From: Cryobacterium sp. Y11
GTDB lineage: Bacteria; Actinomycetota; Actinomycetes; Actinomycetales; Microbacteriaceae
DNA length: 64,000 nucleotides
Assembly (NCBI RefSeq): GCF_002929535.1
Contig: NZ_PJJO01000053.1
Coordinates: 62,001-126,000, forward strand
Direction of reading: 5' to 3'
Each line of letters begins with the position of its first letter. The stretch's first letter is position 1. Position numbers and translations under genes: made by a program. The notes below the pieces were generated by a model. That model was not told the origin of the DNA. It saw nothing but the letters and a program-made list of their open reading frames with translations, and made no database searches. Below, in pieces: positions 24,101-31,336 of this stretch.

Positions 24101-24122
24101 ACCGGCCCATCCATGGGCCGGT
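24101..24122 (-). promoter_or_regulatory. AUGGAU hexaloop hairpin of the broken flagellin
   Basis: ACCGGCCC-AUGGAU-GGGCCGGU, an 8-bp perfect stem. A C-G pair replaces the U-G pair found in the intact-gene copy, so base pairing is kept despite sequence change. Confidence 0.65.
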
Positions 24123-24130
24123 ACCTACAT

Positions 24131-24161
24131 CTACCGGCCGCCCCCCGAATGGGGGTAAGAA
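24131..24161 (-). promoter_or_regulatory. Weakened sigma-28-like promoter of the broken flagellin
   Basis: TTCTTAC, 16 bp, GCCGGTAG on the minus strand. Each element has one change from the intact flagellin promoter. Confidence 0.5.
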
Positions 24162-24991
24162 ATCCGGCGATTTAATCTCATTAACTTTAATTTCTCCGTT
24201 CTCGCTCTGTCCAAGAGGCCCGTCCCGCGCTGGATCCGGCGGCACTTTCACCCGTTCAATCTCGATTCAACCGCGTTGTTACGCGGATGTCGCGGCTCAC
24301 GCCGTCCACGCCGCCCCGCCTCCCCCAGCCCTTCGGCCCTAAAAACACGCCACCCCCGCTTGCGCGACAGCTCTACTCCCCCGCTGTCGCTCCAGTCAAT
24401 GCGAAGTCCCCGAGTGGGTGTATTTGTTAAAAACCAGATCAAGACCATATTCTTGAATGAACCACGCGACACGCCGTAGAATTTTTTTTGCGTCGAATTC
24501 TTTGACCCCCATATCGAGGTTCAGTTGGTCTATGCCAGCAATCAGTAGAAATCGATGTTCAATGTAGCAACACGCCGTAGCCCCCGTTTTACGCACTTTT
24601 CCCTACACCCCATTTCGGGTTGCGCCGTGTCTAGCCCGACATCGACGTCGGAGGCGCTCGTCGGAGAGGGTGCGGCAGCATCCATTTAGGCGCGGCGGAG
24701 CTCATCGGGTCTCACGACTCGATGAAGAGCGTCACGGCACGCGTTTGGGAAGCCCGCACTGGTTTGCACACGTGCCGCGAGCTCAAACACGTGCCGCGAC
24801 GGCACATCAGCCAACTACTGGCCAACTCCCGCGCTCGCTATGCAGAGAAGTCAGCCGCAGGCATCCGTTCCGGGGCTACCGCGCTCTATCAGGCCGGCAC
24901 GGCCCTCTACTTACGCCTAGGGTCCGAGATGCTCGCTGCGCCAGATCTCACTCGGCCTGCAACGCCATAACAGCCTCGACGTCAGCGACGT
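24162..24991. other. Intergenic stretch without a supported gene
   Basis: Two short open frames exist. A 66-aa one on the minus strand (24396-24596) contains MGVKEFDAKKILRRVAWFIQ and lies in AT-richer DNA. An 82-aa one on the plus strand (24722-24970) contains ARTGLHTCRELKHVPRRHIS. I recognise neither, and neither has a clear ribosome binding site. The block separates the flagellin cluster from a degraded nucleotidyltransferase and looks like decayed accessory DNA. Confidence 0.45.
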
Positions 24992-25317
24992 TCACAGGGG
25001 AACGGTGTCGCGCAGAATGGGCCGGCCAACACGCGCCGCCTGGGCCTGGGCGAACACGGTTTCGTGAGCGATCACATCCACGTGGAGCCCTATCAACCGA
25101 CTGAGGGCTTCGAAGAGACCGACCAGGTCGCGAGGATTTCCGTCATGAAAACAAACGAAGAGGTCTAAATCAGACGATGGCACGACTTCGCGTCGGGCCA
25201 CGGAACCGAAGACCGCAGCTGCGGAAACACCGTAGGAAACAAAAACGGCACGGATAGCGTCTCGATCGCGGTCAAGCGACAGTTCGCGGCAGCACCATGC
25301 TCCTGGCGAAGCTCCTT
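24992..25317 (-). pseudogene. MNT-type nucleotidyltransferase, 5'-truncated
   Basis: The minus-strand frame reads LDRDRDAIRAVFVSYGVSAA, AVFGSVARREVVPSSDLDLF and VCFHDGNPRDLVGLFEALSR, ending VGRPILRDTVPL. GSVAR and SDLDLF are the two conserved motifs of minimal nucleotidyltransferases, and the end matches the family that follows an N-terminal Xre-type helix-turn-helix in actinobacteria. No proper start codon opens this frame. A helix-like KELRQEHG lies just upstream in another frame. I read it as a fused HTH-nucleotidyltransferase that has lost its 5' part. A GTG at 25199-25201 could still start a 69-aa piece. Confidence 0.6.
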
Positions 25318-25357
25318 TGCCGAGGAGACCGCATCGTGCCGCACCCTTGCAAGAATT

Positions 25358-26023
25358 CTAGAGCTGCCTCGCCAGCGACCCGCCGGGCCGGCCGAACAGG
25401 AACAACAGGTGCGACTCTGCTGTACCGAGAAGTTCGGGGCCGCGACCGATGGTCCAGTCAGCGTCCGTCGCCAACAGCGTGCGCACCCGCAGTACGGCTT
25501 TAATCTCGGTCGGTGCAATCAGGCTTCGGCGCAGGGCTACGGCGCCCACTGCCGTCGACGCGACCGGCAATGTCAGACCGAGCGGGCGCGCCAGGTCAAT
25601 GCCATGTACGACTGCCTCGGTGAGCTCGGAGATACCGTGGCGCCCCTGACCGGCGGCTTTCTCCGCGGCGATCTGCCTGATCTGCGCGATGAGTTCTGCG
25701 GGGGGCGCTTCGGCTGCGGCACGGCTGAGCACATCGATGGCCCGGTTGGGGTCGATGAAGTGACCCAGGTAGGCGCGGGCCGCGGTGCTCACCAGCTTCC
25801 GGTTTGAGCTGCCGACCCGCCAGATAATGTGACCGGCGACATCCCGAACCCGCCATCCGGTGCAGAGGCTCGGCACCTCCCACTGCTCGGGAGCGAGCCC
25901 GGCGAGCAGGTCGGCGGTCGCCGTGAGCGTGGAGACCAGATATTCGCGCCAGTTCGAATTCACGCCGGATTCGTCACCGCGAGGGCGCTGACTGAGCGGG
26001 AGGTGCTTTGACAAATCGACCAT
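25358..26023 (-). CDS. Maleylpyruvate isomerase family protein (mycothiol-dependent type)
   Basis: 221 aa. The N-terminal four-helix DinB/MDMPI domain shows ATADLLAGLAPEQWEVPSLC and TGWRVRDVAGHIIWRVG, the usual C-T-G-W-x-V-x-D-x-x-x-H pattern with the metal-binding His. The second half (HGISELTEAVVHGIDLARPL) carries further metal-ligand histidines. Proteins of this family use mycothiol, the actinobacterial thiol. The exact substrate cannot be told from the sequence. It has no evident link to the flagellar genes that flank it. Confidence 0.85.
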   Translation of the reverse strand: MVDLSKHLPLSQRPRGDESGVNSNWREYLVSTLTATADLLAGLAPEQWEVPSLCTGWRVRDVAGHIIWRVGSSNRKLVSTAARAYLGHFIDPNRAIDVLSRAAAEAPPAELIAQIRQIAAEKAAGQGRHGISELTEAVVHGIDLARPLGLTLPVASTAVGAVALRRSLIAPTEIKAVLRVRTLLATDADWTIGRGPELLGTAESHLLFLFGRPGGSLARQL

Positions 26024-26195
26024 GCCGTAAAGCCTAAATGTCCAGTCGCCTGAGGTGTCGCATATCGACCCTTTTCGTGCGCGGAACGATCGATCTGCGA
26101 CCCCTCAGGGCGCGATGAGCCGAAAAACCCCAATCCCGCCGACTCAAGTCGACGGGGCAGGTACAACCCCGCAGCCGCTGGAGCAGCTGCGACGA

Positions 26196-26543
26196 CTACT
26201 TACGTGCGGGCTGGAGCAGATGCAGCACGTCGGAGTTCGACTGGTTGGCCTGGGCCGACATGGCTATACCCGGCTGCGCGAGGATGTTCTCCTGCGTGTG
26301 CTTGCTCATCTGAGCCGCCATCTCGCCATCACGCAGCGGCGTACTGGCGGCGAGCTTGTTCTCAGTCGCGACCTTCTCTGTAGTCACGGTAGAGGCCTTA
26401 CCGTTGAATTCGACGGTATCACCGGCACGATCCCGAACACCGCCAGAGAGTGCGACGGTGGGCTGAGCGAGCCCGCTTTGCGACGCTGCCAGGTTGCGCA
26501 GAGCCGTCGAAGCGGAGTTCGAAGTGTTGACCTGAATGCTCAT
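26196..26543 (-). CDS. Mini-flagellin (D0-type termini only)
   Basis: 115 aa, an uninterrupted frame. The N-terminus MSIQVNTSNSASTALRNLAA parallels the flagellin start. The C-terminus GEMAAQMSKHTQENILAQPG and IAMSAQANQSNSDVLHLLQ parallels the flagellin end, followed by PARK. Only about 40 residues lie between, so D1, D2 and D3 are missing. The gene follows fliA by 98 bp, has the GGA hairpin (ACGGAU loop) and a GGAAG SD, but I find no sigma-28-like promoter, so it may be read through from fliA. It may be a decaying flagellin or a functional small filament, chaperone-titrating or adaptor protein. The conserved frame favours the latter weakly. Confidence 0.75.
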   Translation of the reverse strand: MSIQVNTSNSASTALRNLAASQSGLAQPTVALSGGVRDRAGDTVEFNGKASTVTTEKVATENKLAASTPLRDGEMAAQMSKHTQENILAQPGIAMSAQANQSNSDVLHLLQPARK

Positions 26544-26575
26544 GAGTTTGTCTTCCGTGAGATGTTATTATCACC

Positions 26576-26595
26576 CCGGCCCATCCGTGGGCCGG
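26576..26595 (-). promoter_or_regulatory. ACGGAU hexaloop hairpin before the mini-flagellin
   Basis: CCGGCCC-ACGGAU-GGGCCGG on the minus strand, 32 nt before the start codon. The stem is fully Watson-Crick and the loop keeps GGA. The -10 element found at this place in other flagellin leaders is absent. Confidence 0.6.
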
Positions 26596-26641
26596 TGCTG
26601 TCTTGTGAAGTGGAGTTACGTATTGAACTGCTACTGCGGGG

Positions 26642-27478
26642 TCAGGACGCGATCCACGCGGCTTCGGGTACGTCAACCCCGATGAGTGGCCCTCGCACCG
26701 CGCGGGTCATCCCCACGGCTGCCAGGTCCGCCAGTCGAGCGAGATAAGCGCTGCGACGGGCTGGCGCGATGCGTGACTCCGGCTCATATACAGCCTCGGT
26801 ATCATCGGCGTAATGTGTGCTTAGACCATCACGCAACAAGCGGATGGCCTCGGCTCGGGTTTGAGACACGGCCGAATGGGTGGTTCCCAGCTCTGCCGCA
26901 ATCTCTTTCACCGATCGGTCGTCGAAGTAAACCTTCTCGACGATCTCGCGCATTTTCTCCGGCAGGGCCGCGATGGCAGCACGCAGGTACACCAAGCGCT
27001 CGTCGGAGAGCAGCGAAGCTTCGGGCATGGCCGTGTCAGCCACCAGAAATTCGGCGGTCGTGCCGTCAAGTGTCGAGAGCGTTCGAGCGGCGTCCGCCAG
27101 GCCCGCCGCAGCGGTCTCCCGATCGACGCCGAGTGCAGAGGCTATTTCTTCAACGTTGGGCGTGCGACCAAGAGCCGCTGATAGCGTGTCCTGCACCGAG
27201 AGAGTTTCTTTGATGCGACGACGAGCGGTGCGGGTGGCCCAGTCGTTGGAACGCATTTCGTCGGCGAACGCACCGATGATGCGACGACGGGCGAAGGCAC
27301 CAAACGGAACCCCAAGATCGGGATTGAAGGCATCCGCTGACGTGATGAGGGCAACCGAGCCGGCCGAGGCCAAGTCGTCACGAGACAGGTGACGGGCCTT
27401 GGCCCACAACTCGGAAACGAGGTAACCGACCAGTGGAAGATTCTCGACGACGAGGACATTGCGGTCAGTCCTATTCAC
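26642..27478 (-). CDS. fliA: Flagellar sigma factor FliA (sigma-28/WhiG family)
   Basis: 278 aa from a GTG preceded by GGGGGG at a good distance; an upstream TTG would add eight residues. Region 2 is NLPLVGYLVSELWAKARHLS and DDLASAGSVALITSADAFNP, then VPFGAFARRRIIGAFADEMR. Region 3 is RIKETLSVQDTLSAALGRTP and VEEIASALGVDRETAAAG. Region 4 is LPEKMREIVEKVYFDDRSVK, EIAAELGTTHSAVSQTRAEA. FliA should direct transcription from the TTCTAAC-N15/16-GCCGATAG promoters seen in this locus. No FlgM anti-sigma gene was found within the window. Confidence 0.93.
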   Translation of the reverse strand: MNRTDRNVLVVENLPLVGYLVSELWAKARHLSRDDLASAGSVALITSADAFNPDLGVPFGAFARRRIIGAFADEMRSNDWATRTARRRIKETLSVQDTLSAALGRTPNVEEIASALGVDRETAAAGLADAARTLSTLDGTTAEFLVADTAMPEASLLSDERLVYLRAAIAALPEKMREIVEKVYFDDRSVKEIAAELGTTHSAVSQTRAEAIRLLRDGLSTHYADDTEAVYEPESRIAPARRSAYLARLADLAAVGMTRAVRGPLIGVDVPEAAWIAS

Positions 27479-27570
27479 AAGCCGGCCCCCCAAAATATTC
27501 AACTATCTGTCTCAACGTGCCTGCTTGCGCGACGCACGTGATAGACCCCCACGGCCTGTTAAGTCGAATC

Positions 27571-27588
27571 TACCCTAAAAAAAGGGTA
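27571..27588. promoter_or_regulatory. Inverted repeat in the fliA-flgN divergent region
   Basis: TACCCT-AAAAAA-AGGGTA, followed at once by another GGGTA, with an ACCCATCGGGT palindrome about 60 bp further on (27650-27660). The region between the fliA start and the flgN leader is markedly AT-rich. A transcription factor controlling both directions is plausible, and nothing more can be said from the sequence. Confidence 0.4.
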
Positions 27589-27730
27589 AATGGGTAGTAC
27601 TTCTTTGCCCATCTGACGAATTTTCTGTCACTCGAAGTGGGGATTATCACCCATCGGGTCGTCTGGCCATGCTTTCAGGCGGCAGGTTTATAGCAAATTG
27701 TTGGTCTTGGCGGTGAATTCCGAAGTCTTT

Positions 27731-27760
27731 TCCTAACGCATTTGGGTGACCTGCCGAGAG
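27731..27760 (+). promoter_or_regulatory. Putative sigma-28 (FliA-type) promoter for flgN-flgK-flgL-fliW
   Basis: TCCTAAC, 15 bp, GCCGAGAG on the plus strand. It has the same architecture as the minus-strand flagellar promoters, with one or two mismatches. The start would be about 65 nt before flgN. Confidence 0.6.
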
Positions 27761-27832
27761 TGGGAGTGAAGGAATCGATGCGGCTACGTGGGTGGCTGCC
27801 GGCCTGAACCGGTAAAGGTGGTTGGAGAACTG

Positions 27833-28330
27833 ATGGGCGCCAATGAACTCTCAGCGTTGCTTTGGCGCGAACGCGAACTCCTAGAACTGCTGGTGTTCAA
27901 GCTCGAAGAGGAGCAACTGCTGCTGCAGGGTGGCAAGTCACGTTGGTTGCAGCACGCCACCCGAGAGGTCGAACAGGTCTTGAACCTGGTGCGCGAAGCC
28001 GGCCTCGGCCGTTCGGTCGAAGTAGCCGCCCTCGCGACCCAGTGGGGAACGCAAGAGGAGTCGACGCTGCGCGAGCTCGTCGCCAACGCCCCGACCGGCC
28101 CGTGGGGCGAAATCTTCGCCGCCCACCTCAAGGCCATGGGTGATCTCACAACGCAGATCAAAGAACTGCGCGACTCCAACGAACGCTTTATTCGTAACGC
28201 GGCCCGATCGACCCAAGAGACCATGGCCAGCGCGGGCGTCGGTACCAGTGTCGGAGCCAAGACCTACGACGCGAGCGGAGCGACCGGCGCCCCGGTGACG
28301 AACGCCCGCATCTTCGACCGAAACCTGTGA
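27833..28330 (+). CDS. flgN: Flagellar chaperone FlgN
   Basis: 165 aa from the ATG of MGANELSALLWRERELLELL, which has GGAG ten bases upstream. The protein is a helical hairpin (VFKLEEEQLLLQGGKSRWLQ, LKAMGDLTTQIKELRDSNER) of FlgN size and pattern. FlgN keeps the hook-filament junction proteins FlgK and FlgL soluble before export, and both are encoded immediately downstream. The extreme C-terminus (ARIFDRNL) follows a flexible Gly/Ala-rich stretch. Confidence 0.85.
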   Translation: MGANELSALLWRERELLELLVFKLEEEQLLLQGGKSRWLQHATREVEQVLNLVREAGLGRSVEVAALATQWGTQEESTLRELVANAPTGPWGEIFAAHLKAMGDLTTQIKELRDSNERFIRNAARSTQETMASAGVGTSVGAKTYDASGATGAPVTNARIFDRNL

Positions 28331-28340
28331 GAGGAATGCG

Positions 28341-29777
28341 ATGAGCACCTTCAGCGGTCTGAACACGGCCTACTCGGGACTCGTCGCGGCCAGAAAAGGT
28401 CTCGACGTCGTCGGGCAGAACATCTCCAACGCCAACACCGTGGGCTACACGCGGCAGCGGGTGACCACATCGGCCGCCGGTAGCGTGGCCGAAACCGGCC
28501 AGCTCACCGGCGGCGCACGCGTGGGCCAGGGCGTCTCCGTCGACGGAATCGCCCGCCTCGGCAATGCTCAACTGGACGCCCACGTACGCAACTCAGCAGC
28601 GGCCGCCGGTTACACCGCGGTGCGCGCCAACTCACTGAGCACCCTGGAGACTTCGCTCAACGAACCAGGCGAGAACGGTATTTCCGCCAAGCTCGACAGT
28701 TTCTGGGCCGGCTGGCAGGAACTCTCCAACGGCTCCGACTCGGCCACTCCCGCAGCGCTGCTTCTCTCTACTGCCGGAGCACTCACCACCATGGTGGCCC
28801 AGGGCTACCAGGCCGTCAGCACCGAGTACTCCTCGGTGCGCGGCGACCTCGGAAGCATGGTGACCGAGCTCAACACCGCCGCCAGCCAGGTGGCCGCTCT
28901 GAACACGCAGATACGCACGACCCTCGCCACCGGCGGTAACGCCAACGAGCTGCTCGACCAGCGCGAACTGCTCACCACCACGATCTCGGCGCTCACCGGG
29001 GCATCCGTTGTCGCGCAGAGTGACGGCACCGTTAATGTGCTCATCGGCGGCAACGCACTCGTCAGTGGCGGCACGGCGAATGCACTCGCGGTGTCTGGCG
29101 GCTCGACTCTCGATGACGCCATGGCTGGCACCGAACTCACCCTGCAATGGGCGGATGCCTCGCGCACGACCCCCGTAACCATCGACGGCGGCGAGATGGC
29201 CGGCGCATTGACGCTGTTGGCACCCGGCGGCGACCTCACCCGAGCAGCGGATGCCTACAACCAGTTCACCGTGGACCTCGCAGGCAAGGTCAATGACATT
29301 TATACGACCGGCACGAATGCATCGGGTACGTTGTCGAACGCATTCTTCACCTTCGACGAGAACAACGCGGCGAGTACTTTGGCCGTTATTCCTCAAACCG
29401 GCTCGGACGTCAACGCTGGCAATATCGCCAACGGCGCCTACGACGGTTCCATCGCCGACACGATCGCCCAGCTCGGCGCCGGCCAGGCCGTTGATTCCAC
29501 CGGAGACGCCGTCGTCTCCCCCAATGCAACCTGGTCAGACTTCGTCTCCAAGATCGCCGTCGCGACTCAGTCGCAGCTACAGCAGGCTAACCTGGCCAGC
29601 ACAACGGCCACCTACGCCTCAAGCCAGCAGCTCGCCAACTCCTCCGTCGACCTCGACGAAGAGAACGTGAACCTGCTCATGTTCCAAACCGCTTACCAGG
29701 GCGCTGCCCGGGTCATGACAGCCGTGGACGAAATGCTCGATACTTTGATCAACCGCACCGGACTGGTAGGCAGGTAA
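28341..29777 (+). CDS. flgK: Hook-filament junction protein FlgK (HAP1)
   Basis: 478 aa. The start MSTFSGLNTAYSGLVAARKG, followed by LDVVGQNISNANTVGYTRQR, is the rod/hook family D0 motif in its FlgK form. The family stretch GISAKLDSFWAGWQELSN follows. The C-terminus DLDEENVNLLMFQTAYQGAA, RVMTAVDEMLDTLINR is typical of FlgK. It is the first junction layer between hook and filament. It starts 10 bp after flgN with GAGAGG upstream. Confidence 0.96.
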   Translation: MSTFSGLNTAYSGLVAARKGLDVVGQNISNANTVGYTRQRVTTSAAGSVAETGQLTGGARVGQGVSVDGIARLGNAQLDAHVRNSAAAAGYTAVRANSLSTLETSLNEPGENGISAKLDSFWAGWQELSNGSDSATPAALLLSTAGALTTMVAQGYQAVSTEYSSVRGDLGSMVTELNTAASQVAALNTQIRTTLATGGNANELLDQRELLTTTISALTGASVVAQSDGTVNVLIGGNALVSGGTANALAVSGGSTLDDAMAGTELTLQWADASRTTPVTIDGGEMAGALTLLAPGGDLTRAADAYNQFTVDLAGKVNDIYTTGTNASGTLSNAFFTFDENNAASTLAVIPQTGSDVNAGNIANGAYDGSIADTIAQLGAGQAVDSTGDAVVSPNATWSDFVSKIAVATQSQLQQANLASTTATYASSQQLANSSVDLDEENVNLLMFQTAYQGAARVMTAVDEMLDTLINRTGLVGR

Positions 29778-29780
29778 ATC

Positions 29781-30686
29781 ATGATCACTCGTGTCACCGG
29801 CCAGACTCAGATGCGCGCGGCCCAGCGCAACCTGCAAGACAACATGGCGCAACTTTCCAAGCTGCAGGAACAGGCCAGCACCCTCAAGGGCATCAACCGA
29901 TCGTCCGACGACCCAACCGCTGCGGCATCCGCTCTCGCGGTGCGGGCCGAGCAGGCTGCGACAGGCCAGTACAGCCGCAACGCCGACGACGGTGACAACT
30001 GGCTCACCACCATTGACTCCGCCCTGTCGGCCACCAGCGACATCATGAATCGCGTTCTCCAGCTCACGGTGCAGGGTTCCAACGGCGCCGTGAGCGCCAC
30101 TGCGAAAGAATCCATCGCGGTCGAACTCGAAGGCTTGAAGGCCGAGCTGCTCACCCAAGCGAACACCACCTATGTCGGGCGCAGCGTCTTCGCTGGCAAT
30201 TCGGATGCCGGAGCGGCGTTCCAAGACGACGGCCTCGGCGGCTATAGCTACACGGGCGGGGCGGGTACCGTGGAACGCCGAATCAGCGCCGATACCACTG
30301 TGCAAGTGGATGCCGACGGTGCCACCATTTTCGGTGGGAGCGCCGGGGCATCCGTTTTCGACCTGCTCGACAAAGTCGTCGCCAGCCTGCGCGATACCTC
30401 GGGTGCTGAGCCGTCAATCGGTAGCCACCTCACGGATATCGACACCCGGATGAGCACAATGACGAGCCAGTGGGCCACCACTGGTGCCCGGCAGACGCAG
30501 ATCGAACGTGCACAAGAGACCCTGCTGAGCAAGACCGGCGCGCTCGAAACCCAACGAATCGGACTCGAAGACGTCGACCTCACCCAGATCGTGCTCGAAC
30601 TGCAATTGCAACAGGTTTCTTACCAATCCGCCCTCGCTGTCACCGCCAAGGTATTGCAGCCCACACTGATGGACTTTCTCCGATGA
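29781..30686 (+). CDS. flgL: Hook-filament junction protein FlgL (HAP3)
   Basis: 301 aa. The flagellin-like N-terminus MITRVTGQTQMRAAQRNLQD and LSKLQEQASTLKGINRSSDD lead to a short central domain. The C-terminus contains RQTQIERAQETLLSKTGALE and VDLTQIVLELQLQQVSYQSA. FlgL is the second junction layer and nucleates the filament. It lies 3 bp after flgK and overlaps fliW by 4 bp. Confidence 0.95.
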   Translation: MITRVTGQTQMRAAQRNLQDNMAQLSKLQEQASTLKGINRSSDDPTAAASALAVRAEQAATGQYSRNADDGDNWLTTIDSALSATSDIMNRVLQLTVQGSNGAVSATAKESIAVELEGLKAELLTQANTTYVGRSVFAGNSDAGAAFQDDGLGGYSYTGGAGTVERRISADTTVQVDADGATIFGGSAGASVFDLLDKVVASLRDTSGAEPSIGSHLTDIDTRMSTMTSQWATTGARQTQIERAQETLLSKTGALETQRIGLEDVDLTQIVLELQLQQVSYQSALAVTAKVLQPTLMDFLR

Positions 30687-31141
30687 GCTCTTCTTCGATG
30701 CCCCCTGTGTCACCCAGCACGGTGTCACCGAGCACAGTGTCGCCGAGCGCTGCGCTGGTAAGCCCGCTGCTGAGTTTCCTCACCCCGCCACCAGGCCTCG
30801 ACCCGCACACCGACTTTCGGCTCAGCGAAATCGAGGGTGCCTCGGGGTTGTACTCCCTTCAAGCCGCCGCCGAACCCGAGACGCGAATGTTCGTGCTTGA
30901 CGCCGGCGTCTACCTGCCCGACTACGCCCCGGTACTCTCGACCGAGCAGTCCGATGCGCTGGCGATCGTGGTGCCCGCCGATGCGATCGTGCTCGTCGTG
31001 GTCAACCCAGGCGAAGAGGCGACCACGGTTAACCTTATGGCTCCGATCGTCGTCAATACCATCACGGGCGTCTGCGCCCAGTTCATTCTCGACGGCCAGG
31101 ACTGGCCCCTGCGCGGCGAGCTCGGAGCCCTAGCCGCCTAA
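30683..31141 (+). CDS. fliW: Flagellar assembly factor FliW
   Basis: 152 aa from an ATG overlapping the flgL stop (ATGA). The first 25 residues are a Ser/Pro repeat (VSPSTVSPSTVSPSAA) of unusual composition. The FliW beta-barrel follows: LLSFLTPPPGLDPHTDFRLS, LDAGVYLPDYAPVLSTEQSD, IVLVVVNPGEEATTVNLMAP and QFILDGQDWPL. In Bacillus subtilis FliW binds flagellin and, when free, sequesters CsrA so that hag mRNA is translated. No csrA gene follows here, although csrA often neighbours fliW. The GGA hairpins in the flagellin leaders suggest that the CsrA arm exists elsewhere in the genome. Confidence 0.92.
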   Translation: MSSSSMPPVSPSTVSPSTVSPSAALVSPLLSFLTPPPGLDPHTDFRLSEIEGASGLYSLQAAAEPETRMFVLDAGVYLPDYAPVLSTEQSDALAIVVPADAIVLVVVNPGEEATTVNLMAPIVVNTITGVCAQFILDGQDWPLRGELGALAA

Positions 31142-31170
31142 GACACTACGCTCGCGCTCAGCTTTCTTTT

Positions 31171-31310
31171 CGAGCTGTCACCCCTCAGCTCCTCACCTTC
31201 GCGAGCTGCCACCGCCACATCCGACCTTCGCGATATGCCACCTTTGGCCTCTCACCGGGTGCGAGCTGCGAACCTGCGCTTCTCACCTTCGCGAGATGCC
31301 ACCCTCAGAG
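31171..31310. repeat. Degenerate ~30-bp tandem repeat after fliW
   Basis: Five imperfect units start near 31171, 31200, 31229, 31260 and 31290. Each begins like cgcgagctgccacc and ends like cagctcctcacctt. The gcgagatgccac core is shared with the repeats at 59869-59999. Confidence 0.6.
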
Positions 31311-31336
31311 TCCCATCTCGCGGGCAGCGCGGGAAA

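Noticed and set aside
27571..27588. TACCCT-A6-AGGGTA considered as a rho-independent terminator of fliA or flgN
   Set aside because: It is upstream of both genes and the loop rather than the tail carries the A/T run; an operator or promoter feature is more likely.
31171..31310. Regular ~30-bp spaced repeats looked like a short CRISPR array
   Set aside because: The units are contiguous and degenerate with no distinct repeat and spacer parts, and no cas gene is near.
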